From Barnesiella propionica (GTDB taxonomy: Bacteria; Bacteroidota; Bacteroidia; Bacteroidales; Barnesiellaceae), in assembly GCF_025567045.1 (NCBI RefSeq), contig NZ_JAOQJK010000001.1, positions 447,498 through 511,497 of the forward strand: DNA of 64,000 nucleotides. The letters run 5' to 3'. This document shows positions 9,127-18,946 of the stretch, piece by piece. Numbering within the stretch: position 1 is the stretch's first letter; each line of letters starts with the position of its first letter. Both the position numbers and the translations under genes were made by a program. The notes under the pieces are model-generated. The model was not told the origin of the DNA, did not search any database, and saw only the letters and a program-made list of their open reading frames with translations.

Positions 9127-9837
9127 ATGTCCAATCCTTTTTTTCAATTCAAGCGATTTACAGTTTATCATGATCTGTGTGCGATGAAAGTCGGTACCGA
9201 TGGTGTATTGCTGGGTGCGTGGTGCGAAGTAAAAAAGAGCCGTCATATTTTAGATATAGGAGCCGGTACAGGACTTATATGTCTTATGGCAGCTCAGCGT
9301 TCCGATGCCGGGATTGACGGGGTGGAAATCGACCCTCTCGCTTGTACACAAGCGAGAGAGAATGTATTGCGTTCTCCCTGGCCTGACAGAATAAGGTTAT
9401 ATAATGAATCATTTCAGGAATTTTCGAAACATACGGATATAAAATATGACCTTATTGTTTCTAATCCTCCTTATTTCGAAGAATCGGTATTGCCCGATGA
9501 ACACACCCGTATAAATGCCCGGCATACGGTATCTCTCAATTACGATGATATTTTTCGTTGTTCTGCTGACATACTGGCAGCAACCGGGCGTATTTCTTTA
9601 ATTTTTCCTTTTTCTATGGAAGAGCAAGTAGAGAAGAGTGCTATGCGGCAAGGATTCTTTCCTATACGTAAAACATATGTGTCCGGTACTCCCCGGAGCT
9701 TACCTAAACGTATTTTGGAAGAATGGGGAAGATATGAGAGTTTATATGAGAGCGATTCATTGGTAATAGAGGAAAAGAGACATTCCTATACTCCTGAATA
9801 TATAAATCTTACACGGGATTTTTATCTTAAAATGTAA
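9127..9837 (+). CDS. trmN: tRNA1(Val) (adenine(37)-N6)-methyltransferase (TrmN/YfiC type)
   Basis: This 236-residue SAM-dependent methyltransferase modifies N6 of A37 next to the anticodon of tRNA-Val in the E. coli orthologue. It starts MSNPFFQFKRFTVYHDLCAM, typical for the family. Residues about 15-32 (CAMKVGTDGVLLGAW) are the characteristic TrmN6 lead-in. Motif I is ILDIGAGTGLICLMA at about 40-54, the acidic motif II is GVEIDPLAC, and the catalytic NPPY lies in LIVSNPPYFEE. The length is normal. It stands alone, divergent from lon, and its -7 candidate CATATTTG near 9100 differs from consensus at one position. Confidence 0.92.
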   Translation: MSNPFFQFKRFTVYHDLCAMKVGTDGVLLGAWCEVKKSRHILDIGAGTGLICLMAAQRSDAGIDGVEIDPLACTQARENVLRSPWPDRIRLYNESFQEFSKHTDIKYDLIVSNPPYFEESVLPDEHTRINARHTVSLNYDDIFRCSADILAATGRISLIFPFSMEEQVEKSAMRQGFFPIRKTYVSGTPRSLPKRILEEWGRYESLYESDSLVIEEKRHSYTPEYINLTRDFYLKM

Positions 9838-9954
9838 CAAAGTCTGCCGACTTCTTAACAAACATTATTACGGAGGTAAAATCAAAACCTTCGTTACGTT
9901 GTTATACCCTTATAAAAATTTAATGGAGTTAATCATCTTAAAAATGAATCAAAA

Positions 9955-10554
9955 ATGATGGACATTTCAACAATTAATTTCTGGGGAAAGACCAAATATT
10001 GGTGGGTAGTAGTCATATTGGGATTGCTGTTGATTCCCTGTGGTTTCTGGTTGTGGTTTCAACCGGTGATAGGGTATGCTGTAATTTCCACTCTGTTAGG
10101 GTGGGGGCTTGTACTGGCCGGAGTAGTACAATTATTGGTCGCTGGTAATGTGAAGCGCAAAGCAACCGGTTGGGGCTGGTGGCTCGCAGGAGGCATAATT
10201 GATATTTTTATCGGTTTTGTTTTGATAGGTAATCTTTCTCTGAGCGAAACCATCTTACCTTTCTTTTTTGCCTTTGTGTTTTTATATAAAGGTTTGAGTA
10301 ATTTATTCTCGGCTTTCGGTATGACCTCTTCTTATAAATACTGGTGGCTGTACCTGATAAACGGTATATTATTGCTTGTCATAGCTTTCTTGTTTATGTA
10401 TTCACCTTTCACAGCGGCATATTCGATCGTATTCTTATGTGCTATTGTGTTTGTTTATTGGGGCTTTTCCCTTATTTTGTTCGCTTATGATCTTCGCCCC
10501 CGCGTAGGTGATGGTACTGATAATTCGCAACGAACAGGTTCCGATTTACTATAA
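9955..10554 (+). CDS. HdeD/DUF308 family membrane protein
   Basis: This 199-residue protein has about six transmembrane helices in the alternating pattern of HdeD/DUF308 proteins, in three helix pairs beginning near residues 15, 40, 70, 95, 125 and 150. Gly-rich segments such as GWGLVLAGVVQLLVAG and a Trp-rich short loop (WGWWLAGG) are typical. HdeD in E. coli contributes to acid resistance at high cell density; the molecular mechanism is unknown. The short charged C-terminus is probably cytoplasmic. Two adjacent ATGs (9955, 9958) are both plausible. A hairpin terminator follows at 10577-10615. Confidence 0.85.
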   Translation: MMDISTINFWGKTKYWWVVVILGLLLIPCGFWLWFQPVIGYAVISTLLGWGLVLAGVVQLLVAGNVKRKATGWGWWLAGGIIDIFIGFVLIGNLSLSETILPFFFAFVFLYKGLSNLFSAFGMTSSYKYWWLYLINGILLLVIAFLFMYSPFTAAYSIVFLCAIVFVYWGFSLILFAYDLRPRVGDGTDNSQRTGSDLL

Positions 10555-10576
10555 TATACGGTTTAAGCCATTATTT

Positions 10577-10615
10577 AAAGATACTGCTTCGAATTTAGAA
10601 GTGGTATCTTTTTTA
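10577..10615 (+). terminator. Terminator of the HdeD-like gene
   Basis: Arms 10577-10590 (AAAGATACTGCTTC) and 10598-10611 pair with two G-U wobbles around a 7-nt loop, and a T-run follows. The rest of the 373-bp gap up to 10927 is AT-rich; I see only a -7 candidate in it. Confidence 0.7.
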
Positions 10616-10852
10616 TATGATTATATGTGCTCGCATATTTATTTTTATCGTTTTAATTAAATAAATATATTTTCATGTCACGTAAGAATGTTGTAAATAA
10701 TATCAGTAAGATGTATTTTGTCTTTGTTTATAGTAGTTAAATAAAATCGTTAAAGTGTCAGTTAATTTCTCCAAAATGATAATTTTGTACAAAATCATTC
10801 CGAAAATGCAGCAAAAGTGTTTTAAATATACTCTATGTTTATAACAAATTTA

Positions 10853-10860
10853 TATCTTTG
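10853..10860 (+). promoter_or_regulatory. Candidate -7 element (TATCTTTG)
   Basis: TATCTTTG fits TAnnTTTG and lies 67 bp upstream of the ATG at 10928. The -33 position has only GTTT around 10837, so the promoter is partial to consensus. Confidence 0.45.
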
Positions 10861-10927
10861 TACAAGAACCCGTTATCTGTGTATTAAACCTTTTCGGGTA
10901 TGTGGAGTCAAAGTATAATAATAATTA

Positions 10928-12364
10928 ATGGGAGGAATGAATATGAAAACGAAGAGAGTATCCTTATTCCTGATATCGGTCATCATGACGGTTACTTTTT
11001 CTTTCGGGCAAACGTATATTCTGGAAGATGATATATATTATACCCCGAAAGCGAAAAATCCGGTGGTTGAACAAAAGAAGAAAGAAAAAGAGAAAGAAAC
11101 TTATAGGGAGAATAGCCGACAAGAAACTTCTTATCAATATGAGCGGGATGTAGATGAATATAATCGTCGGAGCGATGTGACCGTCGATGATGTCGTTGAG
11201 GCTCAGAAGGAACAGGGAGAATCGCAAAAAACTTCTTTGAAAAAGTCGCGAACTGTCGGTAATGATGATTATAATTATGATGATGGTGAGGGATATTATC
11301 TGAATGGATTTAATGGTTCACAATCCGATTATGAATATGCCACTCGTATTCGTCGTTTCCATAATCCGCGATTTACAATAACCATTGGAGATCCCGGATA
11401 CAATGATATTTATTTTCTTAATTCCAGCGATTGGAATGTATACGTTGACGGGCCGTATGCGTGGGTAACTCCTACATGGTCCAATCCTTGGTACTGGAAT
11501 TATACATGGGCCCCTGCATCTTATGGCAGTTGGACGTGGAGAATGTATCCATGGGGGCCTTATTGGGGAGGTGGAATAAGTTGGAATTGGGGGTACAACT
11601 GGGGATGGAATTCTTGGTATTATCCTCATTACCATCATTATCATGGCTATTATCCTCATTCGGGTCATTGGAACTATCCTTATTATCGGAATACGTCATA
11701 CAGCCATGGAACATTAGGCCGAAACAACGGTCGTAATATGGGGACGTCTGTGTCAACAGGAGGTTCCCGCCAGAATAACCGGAATCAGGGAACTGTTTCT
11801 TCCGGAAACGGTTATAGGGGAAATGGCAATAGTTCGGGAACGATTTCCTCCGGAACAAGAGGACGCGGCGGAAATACGACCGGGACTATCGGTTCGGGTA
11901 CGACGACAAGACCCGGGGTAAATGAAAGCTCTGCAAACCGGGGACGTCAGCAAGGTGTAACAACCAACCGGGGTGGTAATTTAGATACTCCTATAAACGG
12001 AGATAATGCAACTATTATGAATAATGGCCGTGGTTCAGGAACGTCGGTAACACGTCCGTCTACAGGTACGGCAAGTCCTTCGGGAAGCTCGGGAACCCGT
12101 GGCAGGACTGGTATTAATAGCGGGAATTCTTCGGGAGAACGTTATTCTGCACCATCCGGAACTTCTCGAGGGCGGTCTTCTTACGGTACAGGTTCTTCTT
12201 CGACAGGACGTTCTTCTGGTTATACGAGAGGTTCGTCGCCTTCGGGCACGAATAACAGGAATTCGTATTCGGCTCCTTCGTCACGCCAGTCCAGCGGGAG
12301 TAGTTATAATAGCGGAGGAAGCCGGAGTAGCGGAAGCAGCCGGGGTAGTAGCCGCGGTCGATAA
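10928..12364 (+). CDS. Exported low-complexity protein with W/Y-rich and S/G/R/N-rich halves
   Basis: This 478-residue protein has a signal peptide; the internal ATG at 10943 (MKTKRVSLFLISVIMTVTFS) is the more likely start, with cleavage after FG before QTY. Residues about 30-110 are charged and Lys/Glu-rich. About 135-260 is dominated by Trp, Tyr, Pro, Gly and His, including YPHYHHYHGYYPH. About 260-478 is nearly all Ser, Gly, Arg, Asn and Thr in short irregular repeats. Such proteins occur in Bacteroidota and are often annotated as vitellogenin-like without functional basis. It is probably surface-associated or periplasmic and disordered. It sits 29 nt upstream of the FadL-like porin gene and is probably co-transcribed with it. 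Confidence 0.75.
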   Translation: MGGMNMKTKRVSLFLISVIMTVTFSFGQTYILEDDIYYTPKAKNPVVEQKKKEKEKETYRENSRQETSYQYERDVDEYNRRSDVTVDDVVEAQKEQGESQKTSLKKSRTVGNDDYNYDDGEGYYLNGFNGSQSDYEYATRIRRFHNPRFTITIGDPGYNDIYFLNSSDWNVYVDGPYAWVTPTWSNPWYWNYTWAPASYGSWTWRMYPWGPYWGGGISWNWGYNWGWNSWYYPHYHHYHGYYPHSGHWNYPYYRNTSYSHGTLGRNNGRNMGTSVSTGGSRQNNRNQGTVSSGNGYRGNGNSSGTISSGTRGRGGNTTGTIGSGTTTRPGVNESSANRGRQQGVTTNRGGNLDTPINGDNATIMNNGRGSGTSVTRPSTGTASPSGSSGTRGRTGINSGNSSGERYSAPSGTSRGRSSYGTGSSSTGRSSGYTRGSSPSGTNNRNSYSAPSSRQSSGSSYNSGGSRSSGSSRGSSRGR

Positions 12365-12393
12365 TGATATGTTAATTTAAGATGTATATAACA

Positions 12394-14007
12394 ATGAAAA
12401 AGATATATGTAGCTTTGTTAAGCGCTTTTTTCTGCCCCTCCTTGTTATTGGCACAGGGTGCAACAGACGCATTTAATATTTCTCAAACCGATTTGAAAGG
12501 TACTGCCCGTTTTATGAGTATGGGCGGAGCCTTTGGTGCTTTAGGCGGAGATATAACTACCTTGATCCAAAATCCCGCTGGTTTGGGTGTTTATAGAAAT
12601 TCCGAACTGGCTGTTACACTGGACTTTTCCAATCAGTCGACAGGAAATAAAATAGATGGTTTCAATAGTACCGACAACCGTTTTAAATTCAGTTGCAATA
12701 ATTTTGGCTATATCGCGGCGATCAATCTTAATTCCGACGTTTCTCCATATATCAATTTCGGTGTTTCTTATAATCGGACTAAATCATTTGAACGCACCTA
12801 CCAGGGATATTATGGAAGTCTAAATACTTCGATGTCTAATTATATCGCCAATGTGACAAATGGTATTTCTGCAAATGACCTGGGCTATGACTTGGACAGC
12901 AATGGTAATCCCGTTTATAATGGAGGCTATGACCCCTATGGTAATGCTCCCTGGTTAAGCGTTTTAGGTTATAATTCATTTCTTATAAGTCCGACTGCGG
13001 AGGATAATACATTATATGACGGTATATTTTCCAGAGGCAGTTCTACTGGTTCCGGAACATACCGGGCGCGTGAAAGAGGTGACATTAGCGAATTTTCATT
13101 CAATTTCGGTGGAAATATTTATGATGTGTTGTACTATGGTATTGGAGTTGGAGTTACAAATTTCGACTATCGTTTAGAATCCAATTATAGCGAAAGAATA
13201 AATAACGGTGTTATTTTGGGAAGTGAAAAAGAAGTGGTTTCCGGGGAATATAATATTGCTAACCGGTTGGTTATGGATGGTAACGGAGTTAATTTCAAGA
13301 TGGGAGTTATATTACGACCGATAGATAATATCAGGCTCGGTTTTGCATTTCATACTCCTACATATTATACCATGACGAACCGGATGGGTGTAAGCAGTGC
13401 CTATAATTTCGGAAAATCGTATCAGGGAGTTCAGCCTAATTCTGCCGTTCCTGTTTTGGAAGATGCGTATGATTATGATTTTCAGTCTCCCTGGCGTTTT
13501 ATAGCCAGTGCCGCATATTTATTTGGCCGCAGGGGATTAGTCAGTTTTGATTATGAATACACCAACTATCCGGGCATGTCATTGGATTCGCATAATTATG
13601 ATTATAGGAATGAGAATAACGATATAAAGATATATTATAAGAGCGGTAGTACGTTTCGTGTAGGTGGAGAATACAGATTGACCAATCAGTTAAGTTTACG
13701 TTTAGGATATTCATATCAAACTTCCCCCGTAAAGCAGCAGGTTCTGAATGGAAGAGAGATTGTATATACGAGTGGAACGAATACAGCCTATACGCTGGAT
13801 CGTAGTATTCAATATTACACAGGCGGTTTGGGATATCGTTTTTCTAACTTATATCTTGATTTGGCCTATATATTCCGTTTACAAAAGCAAGATTTTCTCC
13901 CGTTTTCAGGAACCTATGATTATAGAAACCATTGGGATGCGCCCGAAGTTGGCAAGCTGACCAGTACTACAAACAGCTTTGTATTCACCTTAGGATTTAA
14001 ATTCTGA
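12394..14007 (+). CDS. OmpP1/FadL/TodX-family outer-membrane transport protein
   Basis: This protein of about 537 residues starts at the ATG 12394 (MKKIYVALLSAFFCPSLLLA then Q); the in-frame ATG at 12382 adds only four residues before the signal. The segment after the signal has the FadL/OMPP1 hallmark: ARFMSMGGAFGALGGD followed by IQNPAGLGVY, the N-terminal hatch and NPA motif. The rest is a long series of amphipathic strands ending in Phe (FVFTLGFKF), as expected for a beta-barrel inserted by BAM. The family moves hydrophobic molecules such as fatty acids across the outer membrane; the substrate here is unknown. Confidence 0.88.
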   Translation: MKKIYVALLSAFFCPSLLLAQGATDAFNISQTDLKGTARFMSMGGAFGALGGDITTLIQNPAGLGVYRNSELAVTLDFSNQSTGNKIDGFNSTDNRFKFSCNNFGYIAAINLNSDVSPYINFGVSYNRTKSFERTYQGYYGSLNTSMSNYIANVTNGISANDLGYDLDSNGNPVYNGGYDPYGNAPWLSVLGYNSFLISPTAEDNTLYDGIFSRGSSTGSGTYRARERGDISEFSFNFGGNIYDVLYYGIGVGVTNFDYRLESNYSERINNGVILGSEKEVVSGEYNIANRLVMDGNGVNFKMGVILRPIDNIRLGFAFHTPTYYTMTNRMGVSSAYNFGKSYQGVQPNSAVPVLEDAYDYDFQSPWRFIASAAYLFGRRGLVSFDYEYTNYPGMSLDSHNYDYRNENNDIKIYYKSGSTFRVGGEYRLTNQLSLRLGYSYQTSPVKQQVLNGREIVYTSGTNTAYTLDRSIQYYTGGLGYRFSNLYLDLAYIFRLQKQDFLPFSGTYDYRNHWDAPEVGKLTSTTNSFVFTLGFKF

Positions 14008-14028
14008 AGATAAAAAATAATCTGGTAG

Positions 14029-14060
14029 GAGCGGTTAAAGAGGTTAGCCGCTCTTTTTTT
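14029..14060 (+). terminator. Terminator of the FadL-like gene
   Basis: Arms 14029-14038 (GAGCGGTTAA) and 14044-14053 (TTAGCCGCTC) pair with one wobble, then a run of seven T. Confidence 0.8.
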
Positions 14061-14116
14061 GTAAAAAGTGAAAAGATTTTGATATATTTGAAAAAGAAAC
14101 TTCGAAATAACTTATT

Positions 14117-16126
14117 ATGGCCGAAAGTTGGGAAATAGATATTGATAATAAGGAATTTAAGGATGCGTTGAGCCTGATACAATTTACTTCGCAATCGGTT
14201 TTTTTGACGGGAAAGGCCGGGACGGGAAAGTCGACGTTTCTAAAATATATATGCGCTCATACGCGAAAGAAACATATTATATTGGCTCCTACGGGAGTGG
14301 CGGCGATAAATGCCGGCGGCAGTACGATTCATTCATTCTTTAAAATGCCCTTCAGGCCTATTTTACCGGACGATCCTGATCTGAGTCTGACGAACGGGCG
14401 AATATTCGAATTCCTTAAATACACTAAAAAACATCGTCAGTTGATTCGGGAAGTTGAGCTGGTCATTATAGACGAGATATCTATGGTCCGGGCCGATATG
14501 GTTGATTTTATAGATCGGGTATTACGTGTTTTCTCAGGTAACATGAGGCTGCCTTTCGGTGGAAAACAATTGCTTTTCGTCGGGGATATTTTTCAATTAG
14601 AGCCGGTTGTGACATCCGATACCAGGGATATTCTGAGCCGGTTTTACAAAAATGCGTTTTTCTTTTCGGCACGTGTCTTTTCTGAAATATCATTGGTTCC
14701 CATAGAACTGAGAAAAGTTTACCGCCAGAGCGATGAGCGTTTTGTTCATCTATTGGATAAGATAAGGAGCAATACGGTTTCCGATACGGAGCTGAAAGAG
14801 TTGAATAATCGTTATAAACCTATGTACGAGCCTGTTGTCGATGATTTTAGTATAACTCTTGCTACGCGTCGTGATCAGGTAGATTATATAAATGACAAAC
14901 GCTTGTCTGAACTGGATGAGGACAAATATTTTTTCGAAGGAGAAATTAAGGGCGATTTTCCGGAAGGAAGTTTGCCTACACCTTTGGAGCTTGAACTGAA
15001 AAAAGGAGCCCAGGTCATTTTTATCAAAAATGATACCGAAAGGCGTTGGGTGAACGGTACGGTAGGTCTTATATCGGATATTGCCGATGACAGGATATTC
15101 GTCGTGCTTGAGACGGGAGAGGAATATGAGGTAGAACGGGACGTTTGGGAAAATATACGTTATACTTATAATGAAAAAGAAAAACGTATTGAAGAAAAAG
15201 TTCTGGGAACGTTTATTCAGTTTCCGTTGCGTCTGGCGTGGGCCATTACTGTACATAAAAGCCAGGGACTGACATTTAACCGGGTGATCGTCGATTTTAC
15301 CGGTGGAGCTTTTGCAGGAGGCCAGACCTATGTGGCGTTAAGCCGTTGCGTATCACTGGAAGGGATTGTTCTGAAAAAGGAGATTACGCCGCGGGATATT
15401 TTTATAAACCCTGAGATTGTTAAGTTTAGCCAAAGTTTTAATGACCGTCAGTTAATAGAACGTTCTTTGAAACTGGCACAGGCCGACCGTCTTTACAAAG
15501 AGGCATCCTTCAGTTTTGACAAAGGTGATTTCGATGCGTTTTTACGTCAGTTTTTTGAAGCTATACATTCCCGCTATGATATAGAAAAGCCCAACATAAA
15601 ACGTTTTATCCGGAAAAAGTTAAATATTATTACCCGGCTTAAAGAAGAGAACCGTATGTTACGCGAAAAATTATATTCCCGTCAGGAAATGTTGCAAAAG
15701 TATGCGTACGAGTATTATCTGTTAGGAAACGAATGCATTACGAAGGCTCACGATACCCGGGCGGCACTGGCCAATTTTGATAAAGCGTTATCGCTGGATC
15801 CTATGCTGGTCGATGCCTGGGTACGAAAAGGTGTTACTTTAGCAGATGTGGGCGAATATAACGAGGCAGCAGGGTGCTTTAATGAAGCAGTGAGACTGAG
15901 CCCTCGATATTTTAAAGCTCTTTATAACCGGGGAAAACTGAGATATAAACTGGAGGACTTTGACGGTGCTGTTTCGGACTTAAGCAAATCGGTGGATTTG
16001 AAACCGCAGAACGCTACAGCTCATGACCGTTTAGGAGACGCGTTTTCTAAATTGGGTAATGTGGATATGGCTACGCGCCATTGGGTGATAGCCGAGACGC
16101 TACGTGAGAATAAACAACGTAAATAA
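14117..16126 (+). CDS. PIF1-like superfamily 1B DNA helicase with C-terminal TPR repeats
   Basis: This 669-residue cytoplasmic protein has a Walker A motif LTGKAGTGKSTF at about 30-41 and a Walker B region LVIIDEISMVRADMVD near 115-130. There is a UvrD_C_2-type C-terminal helicase motif AITVHKSQGLTFNRV near 375, all typical of PIF1/RecD2 helicases that unwind 5'-3'. After a helical linker (about 450-530) the last 120 residues contain three TPRs, seen in FDKALSLDPMLVDAWVRKG and in YFKALYNRGKLRYKLEDFDG. The TPR fusion suggests docking to a protein partner. It lies 11 nt before the AsmA-like gene, so the two may share a transcript, although no functional link is known. Confidence 0.85.
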   Translation: MAESWEIDIDNKEFKDALSLIQFTSQSVFLTGKAGTGKSTFLKYICAHTRKKHIILAPTGVAAINAGGSTIHSFFKMPFRPILPDDPDLSLTNGRIFEFLKYTKKHRQLIREVELVIIDEISMVRADMVDFIDRVLRVFSGNMRLPFGGKQLLFVGDIFQLEPVVTSDTRDILSRFYKNAFFFSARVFSEISLVPIELRKVYRQSDERFVHLLDKIRSNTVSDTELKELNNRYKPMYEPVVDDFSITLATRRDQVDYINDKRLSELDEDKYFFEGEIKGDFPEGSLPTPLELELKKGAQVIFIKNDTERRWVNGTVGLISDIADDRIFVVLETGEEYEVERDVWENIRYTYNEKEKRIEEKVLGTFIQFPLRLAWAITVHKSQGLTFNRVIVDFTGGAFAGGQTYVALSRCVSLEGIVLKKEITPRDIFINPEIVKFSQSFNDRQLIERSLKLAQADRLYKEASFSFDKGDFDAFLRQFFEAIHSRYDIEKPNIKRFIRKKLNIITRLKEENRMLREKLYSRQEMLQKYAYEYYLLGNECITKAHDTRAALANFDKALSLDPMLVDAWVRKGVTLADVGEYNEAAGCFNEAVRLSPRYFKALYNRGKLRYKLEDFDGAVSDLSKSVDLKPQNATAHDRLGDAFSKLGNVDMATRHWVIAETLRENKQRK

Positions 16127-16137
16127 AATAGGGAACC

Positions 16138-18795
16138 ATGAATGTGAAGTTAAAAAAAGGATTAAAAATTACAGGTATTATTTTGGCCGTAGTTATTGTA
16201 CTTATGTTGCTCCTTCCTTTTGCATTTAAAGGGAAAATAGTGGATGTCGTAAAGAAAGAGGCCAATAAAATGCTTAATGCGAAATTAGATTTTGAGGAAC
16301 TTGATTTGAGTTTTTTCAGACATTTTCCTAATGCTTCCGTTGAATTAAATGGCCTTTCCCTGTCAGGTATCGGCGATTTTGAAAATGATACGTTGATATC
16401 CGTAAAGTCTGTTGAAATGGCTGTTGATCTTCTGAGTTTATTCGGAGATCAAGGGTACAAGGTAAATTATATCGTATTGGATGAACCTTCGGTAAAAGCG
16501 GTAAAATTACAAGATGGCAGGGTAAACTGGGATATTATGAAGCCGGATACGGCTTCGGTTCAGGAAAAGCCGGATACGGTGTCGTCTTCTTCTTTTAAAT
16601 TGAAGTTAAAACAATTTAAGATCAAAAATGCGACGATCGCCTATGTCGATGATTCGACAAAGATGCAGTTCTATACACGAGATTTAGATTTGAAGTTATC
16701 TGGGGATATGTCCTCCGATGTGACCGATATAGACAGCAAGTTGTCATGTAAAGATATTTACTTTTCTTTAATGAACGTACCTTATCTTAAAAATGCATCT
16801 GCCGAAATGAAGCTGACGGTAAATGCCGATTTCTCTGAGGATAAATATACTTTTAAAGAAAATTCCATCAAATTGAATGCGATAGAATTAAATCTTGACG
16901 GATGGCTGGCGTTGCTGGACGATGGAATGGATATGGACATAACCTTGAATACGCCTAAGATACAGTTCAAAGATATCTTATCATTGGTCCCGGCTATATA
17001 CCAGAATGATTTCGATAAATTGAAAACATCGGGAAATATCGAATTAAATGCATTTGCAAAAGGGCGTATGGCGGCTGATGTATTACCTGAATTTGATATA
17101 TCGTTGCAGGTAAAAGACGGAATGTTTAGCTATGAGGGGATGCCGAAAACCGTCGATCATATTGTTATCGGTTCCCGGATATATAATCCCGGAGGTATTG
17201 CCGACAGAACGACTATATCGGTAGATAATTTCAGTTTTAGTATGGCGGGTAACCCTTTTAAGCTGACTTTGTTTGCGAGCACTCCCGCAAGCGATCTGAA
17301 TTTTAAAGCGACAGCGTCCGGAACTTTGAATCTTAATCTGGTAAAAGATATATTTCCTTTAGGTGATTCCATTCAGTTAAACGGGATTATACATTCCGAT
17401 TTACGATTTGCCGGAAAAATGTCCGATATAGAAAACGAACGTTATCAAAATATACAAGGGGAAGGGAATTTTACGGTAACTGATATGGTATTGACTACTG
17501 TTCAGTTGCCCAAACTGGAGATACGAGAGGCTGTAGCAACGGTAACTCCCAGGGCCATGACATTATCGTCTTTCGATGTCATATTAGGTAAGAGCGATAT
17601 ACAGGCAAAGGGAACATTGTCTAATTATCTGGCTTATTTTCTCAAAGACGAGTTGCTTACAGGAACACTGACGGTTACATCTACTCTTTTGGATTTGAAT
17701 GAGCTGATGCAGGATGGCACAGATGCCGCAGCTCCCGAAACCCGGCAAACGGACTCTTCGACGGTCATGAGTGCTTTTGAAGTTCCTAAGAACCTGAATT
17801 TAACTATGAATGCCGATCTGAAAAAAATCTTGTTTCAAAAAATGATACTGACCGATGTTACCGGGAGATTATTCGTGTCGGGGGGAACTGTGCGTATGGC
17901 TCCTATCGGCTTTAATGCTTTTGGAGGCAAGGTTCTGGCTAACGGTTCTTACAGTACTGCCGTGAATGCTTTGAGGCCTGTTGTCGATTTCGATCTCAAA
18001 GTAAGCCGGGCATCGTTCGAGCAGACTTTCGAACAATTGGATATGATCCAAAAGATCGTCCCGATATTCTCCAAAACAGGAGGAACTTATTCGGTTGATT
18101 TTAAAATGAACATGCCGTTGAATAGTGAAATGTCGCCCGAATTGAATGATCTTACGGCGAAAGGTACTTTACAATCGAATGATATTAAATTGCAGAATAT
18201 CGAGATATTCGGTCAATTGGCTTCTTTACTTAAAAATGATAAATTTAAAAATATAGAAGCGAAAGATATAAAGATTTCATTTACTATTGAGGACGGAAAA
18301 TTACAGACTTCTCCTTTCGACCTTAAGTTCGGAAATATAAATATCAATTTTTCGGGGATGACGGGGCTTGACCAGACAATAGATTATGTGGCGAAAATAA
18401 CTTTACCATCGGGTACTGCCGGAGGAATGTTGAGTAGTTTTTCCGCTCATATCGGAGGAACGTTCGCTAAACCGGCTTTAAAGCTGAATGCTGCGGATGC
18501 GGTGAAAGATGCCGTCAAATCAACGGTCGCTTCCAAATTATTAGGTGCAGATAACCATGATATAGAAGCCCAGAAAGAAGCGATACGAAAGAAAGCGGAA
18601 GAAGCAGGTAATAAACTTGTAGAGACGGCAAGAACAGAAGGCGATAAATTGATAGAAAAGGCGAAAAATCCGTTGGCGAAGATCGCCGCCCAGACAGCTG
18701 CTAAAAAGTTGTTGGAAGAAGCCGAAAAACAGGCTGGAAAATTAAAGGAAGAAGCCGAAAAAGTAATTGAAAAAGAATACGGCCCGCAGTCATAA
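16138..18795 (+). CDS. AsmA-like inner-membrane-anchored periplasmic protein
   Basis: This 885-residue protein has one N-terminal transmembrane helix (residues 10-30, ITGIILAVVIVLMLLLPFAF) and a long beta-rich periplasmic region, matching the AsmA/TamB-like group. Conserved features are FRHFPNASVELNGLSLSG near residue 60 and repeating DxxxLSL and LKLKQFKI strand segments. Near the end is FGNININFSGMTGLDQTIDY, a typical AsmA C-terminal strand set. The last 110 residues form an Ala/Lys/Glu-rich helix, probably a coiled coil. AsmA-family proteins are thought to bridge the envelope and support lipid transport or outer-membrane assembly. It may be co-transcribed with the helicase and ends at a strong terminator. 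Confidence 0.85.
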   Translation: MNVKLKKGLKITGIILAVVIVLMLLLPFAFKGKIVDVVKKEANKMLNAKLDFEELDLSFFRHFPNASVELNGLSLSGIGDFENDTLISVKSVEMAVDLLSLFGDQGYKVNYIVLDEPSVKAVKLQDGRVNWDIMKPDTASVQEKPDTVSSSSFKLKLKQFKIKNATIAYVDDSTKMQFYTRDLDLKLSGDMSSDVTDIDSKLSCKDIYFSLMNVPYLKNASAEMKLTVNADFSEDKYTFKENSIKLNAIELNLDGWLALLDDGMDMDITLNTPKIQFKDILSLVPAIYQNDFDKLKTSGNIELNAFAKGRMAADVLPEFDISLQVKDGMFSYEGMPKTVDHIVIGSRIYNPGGIADRTTISVDNFSFSMAGNPFKLTLFASTPASDLNFKATASGTLNLNLVKDIFPLGDSIQLNGIIHSDLRFAGKMSDIENERYQNIQGEGNFTVTDMVLTTVQLPKLEIREAVATVTPRAMTLSSFDVILGKSDIQAKGTLSNYLAYFLKDELLTGTLTVTSTLLDLNELMQDGTDAAAPETRQTDSSTVMSAFEVPKNLNLTMNADLKKILFQKMILTDVTGRLFVSGGTVRMAPIGFNAFGGKVLANGSYSTAVNALRPVVDFDLKVSRASFEQTFEQLDMIQKIVPIFSKTGGTYSVDFKMNMPLNSEMSPELNDLTAKGTLQSNDIKLQNIEIFGQLASLLKNDKFKNIEAKDIKISFTIEDGKLQTSPFDLKFGNININFSGMTGLDQTIDYVAKITLPSGTAGGMLSSFSAHIGGTFAKPALKLNAADAVKDAVKSTVASKLLGADNHDIEAQKEAIRKKAEEAGNKLVETARTEGDKLIEKAKNPLAKIAAQTAAKKLLEEAEKQAGKLKEEAEKVIEKEYGPQS

Positions 18796-18815
18796 AATAA
18801 AGCGGGAATAAGTAT

Positions 18816-18862
18816 AAATACGGCGTAACCTAAATAAGACCGACGGTTACGCCGTATTTTTA
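18816..18862 (+). terminator. Terminator after the AsmA-like gene
   Basis: Perfect 15-bp arms at 18816-18830 (AAATACGGCGTAACC) and 18845-18859 with a 14-nt loop, followed by a short T/A tract. Confidence 0.8.
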
Positions 18863-18946
18863 AATTAAAGTTAAGTTCCTGTGTTAAAGGTTAAACCAAC
18901 TGTACCTCTTCGTTGTTTTATAGGGGAAACCGAAAAGATAGGACTT

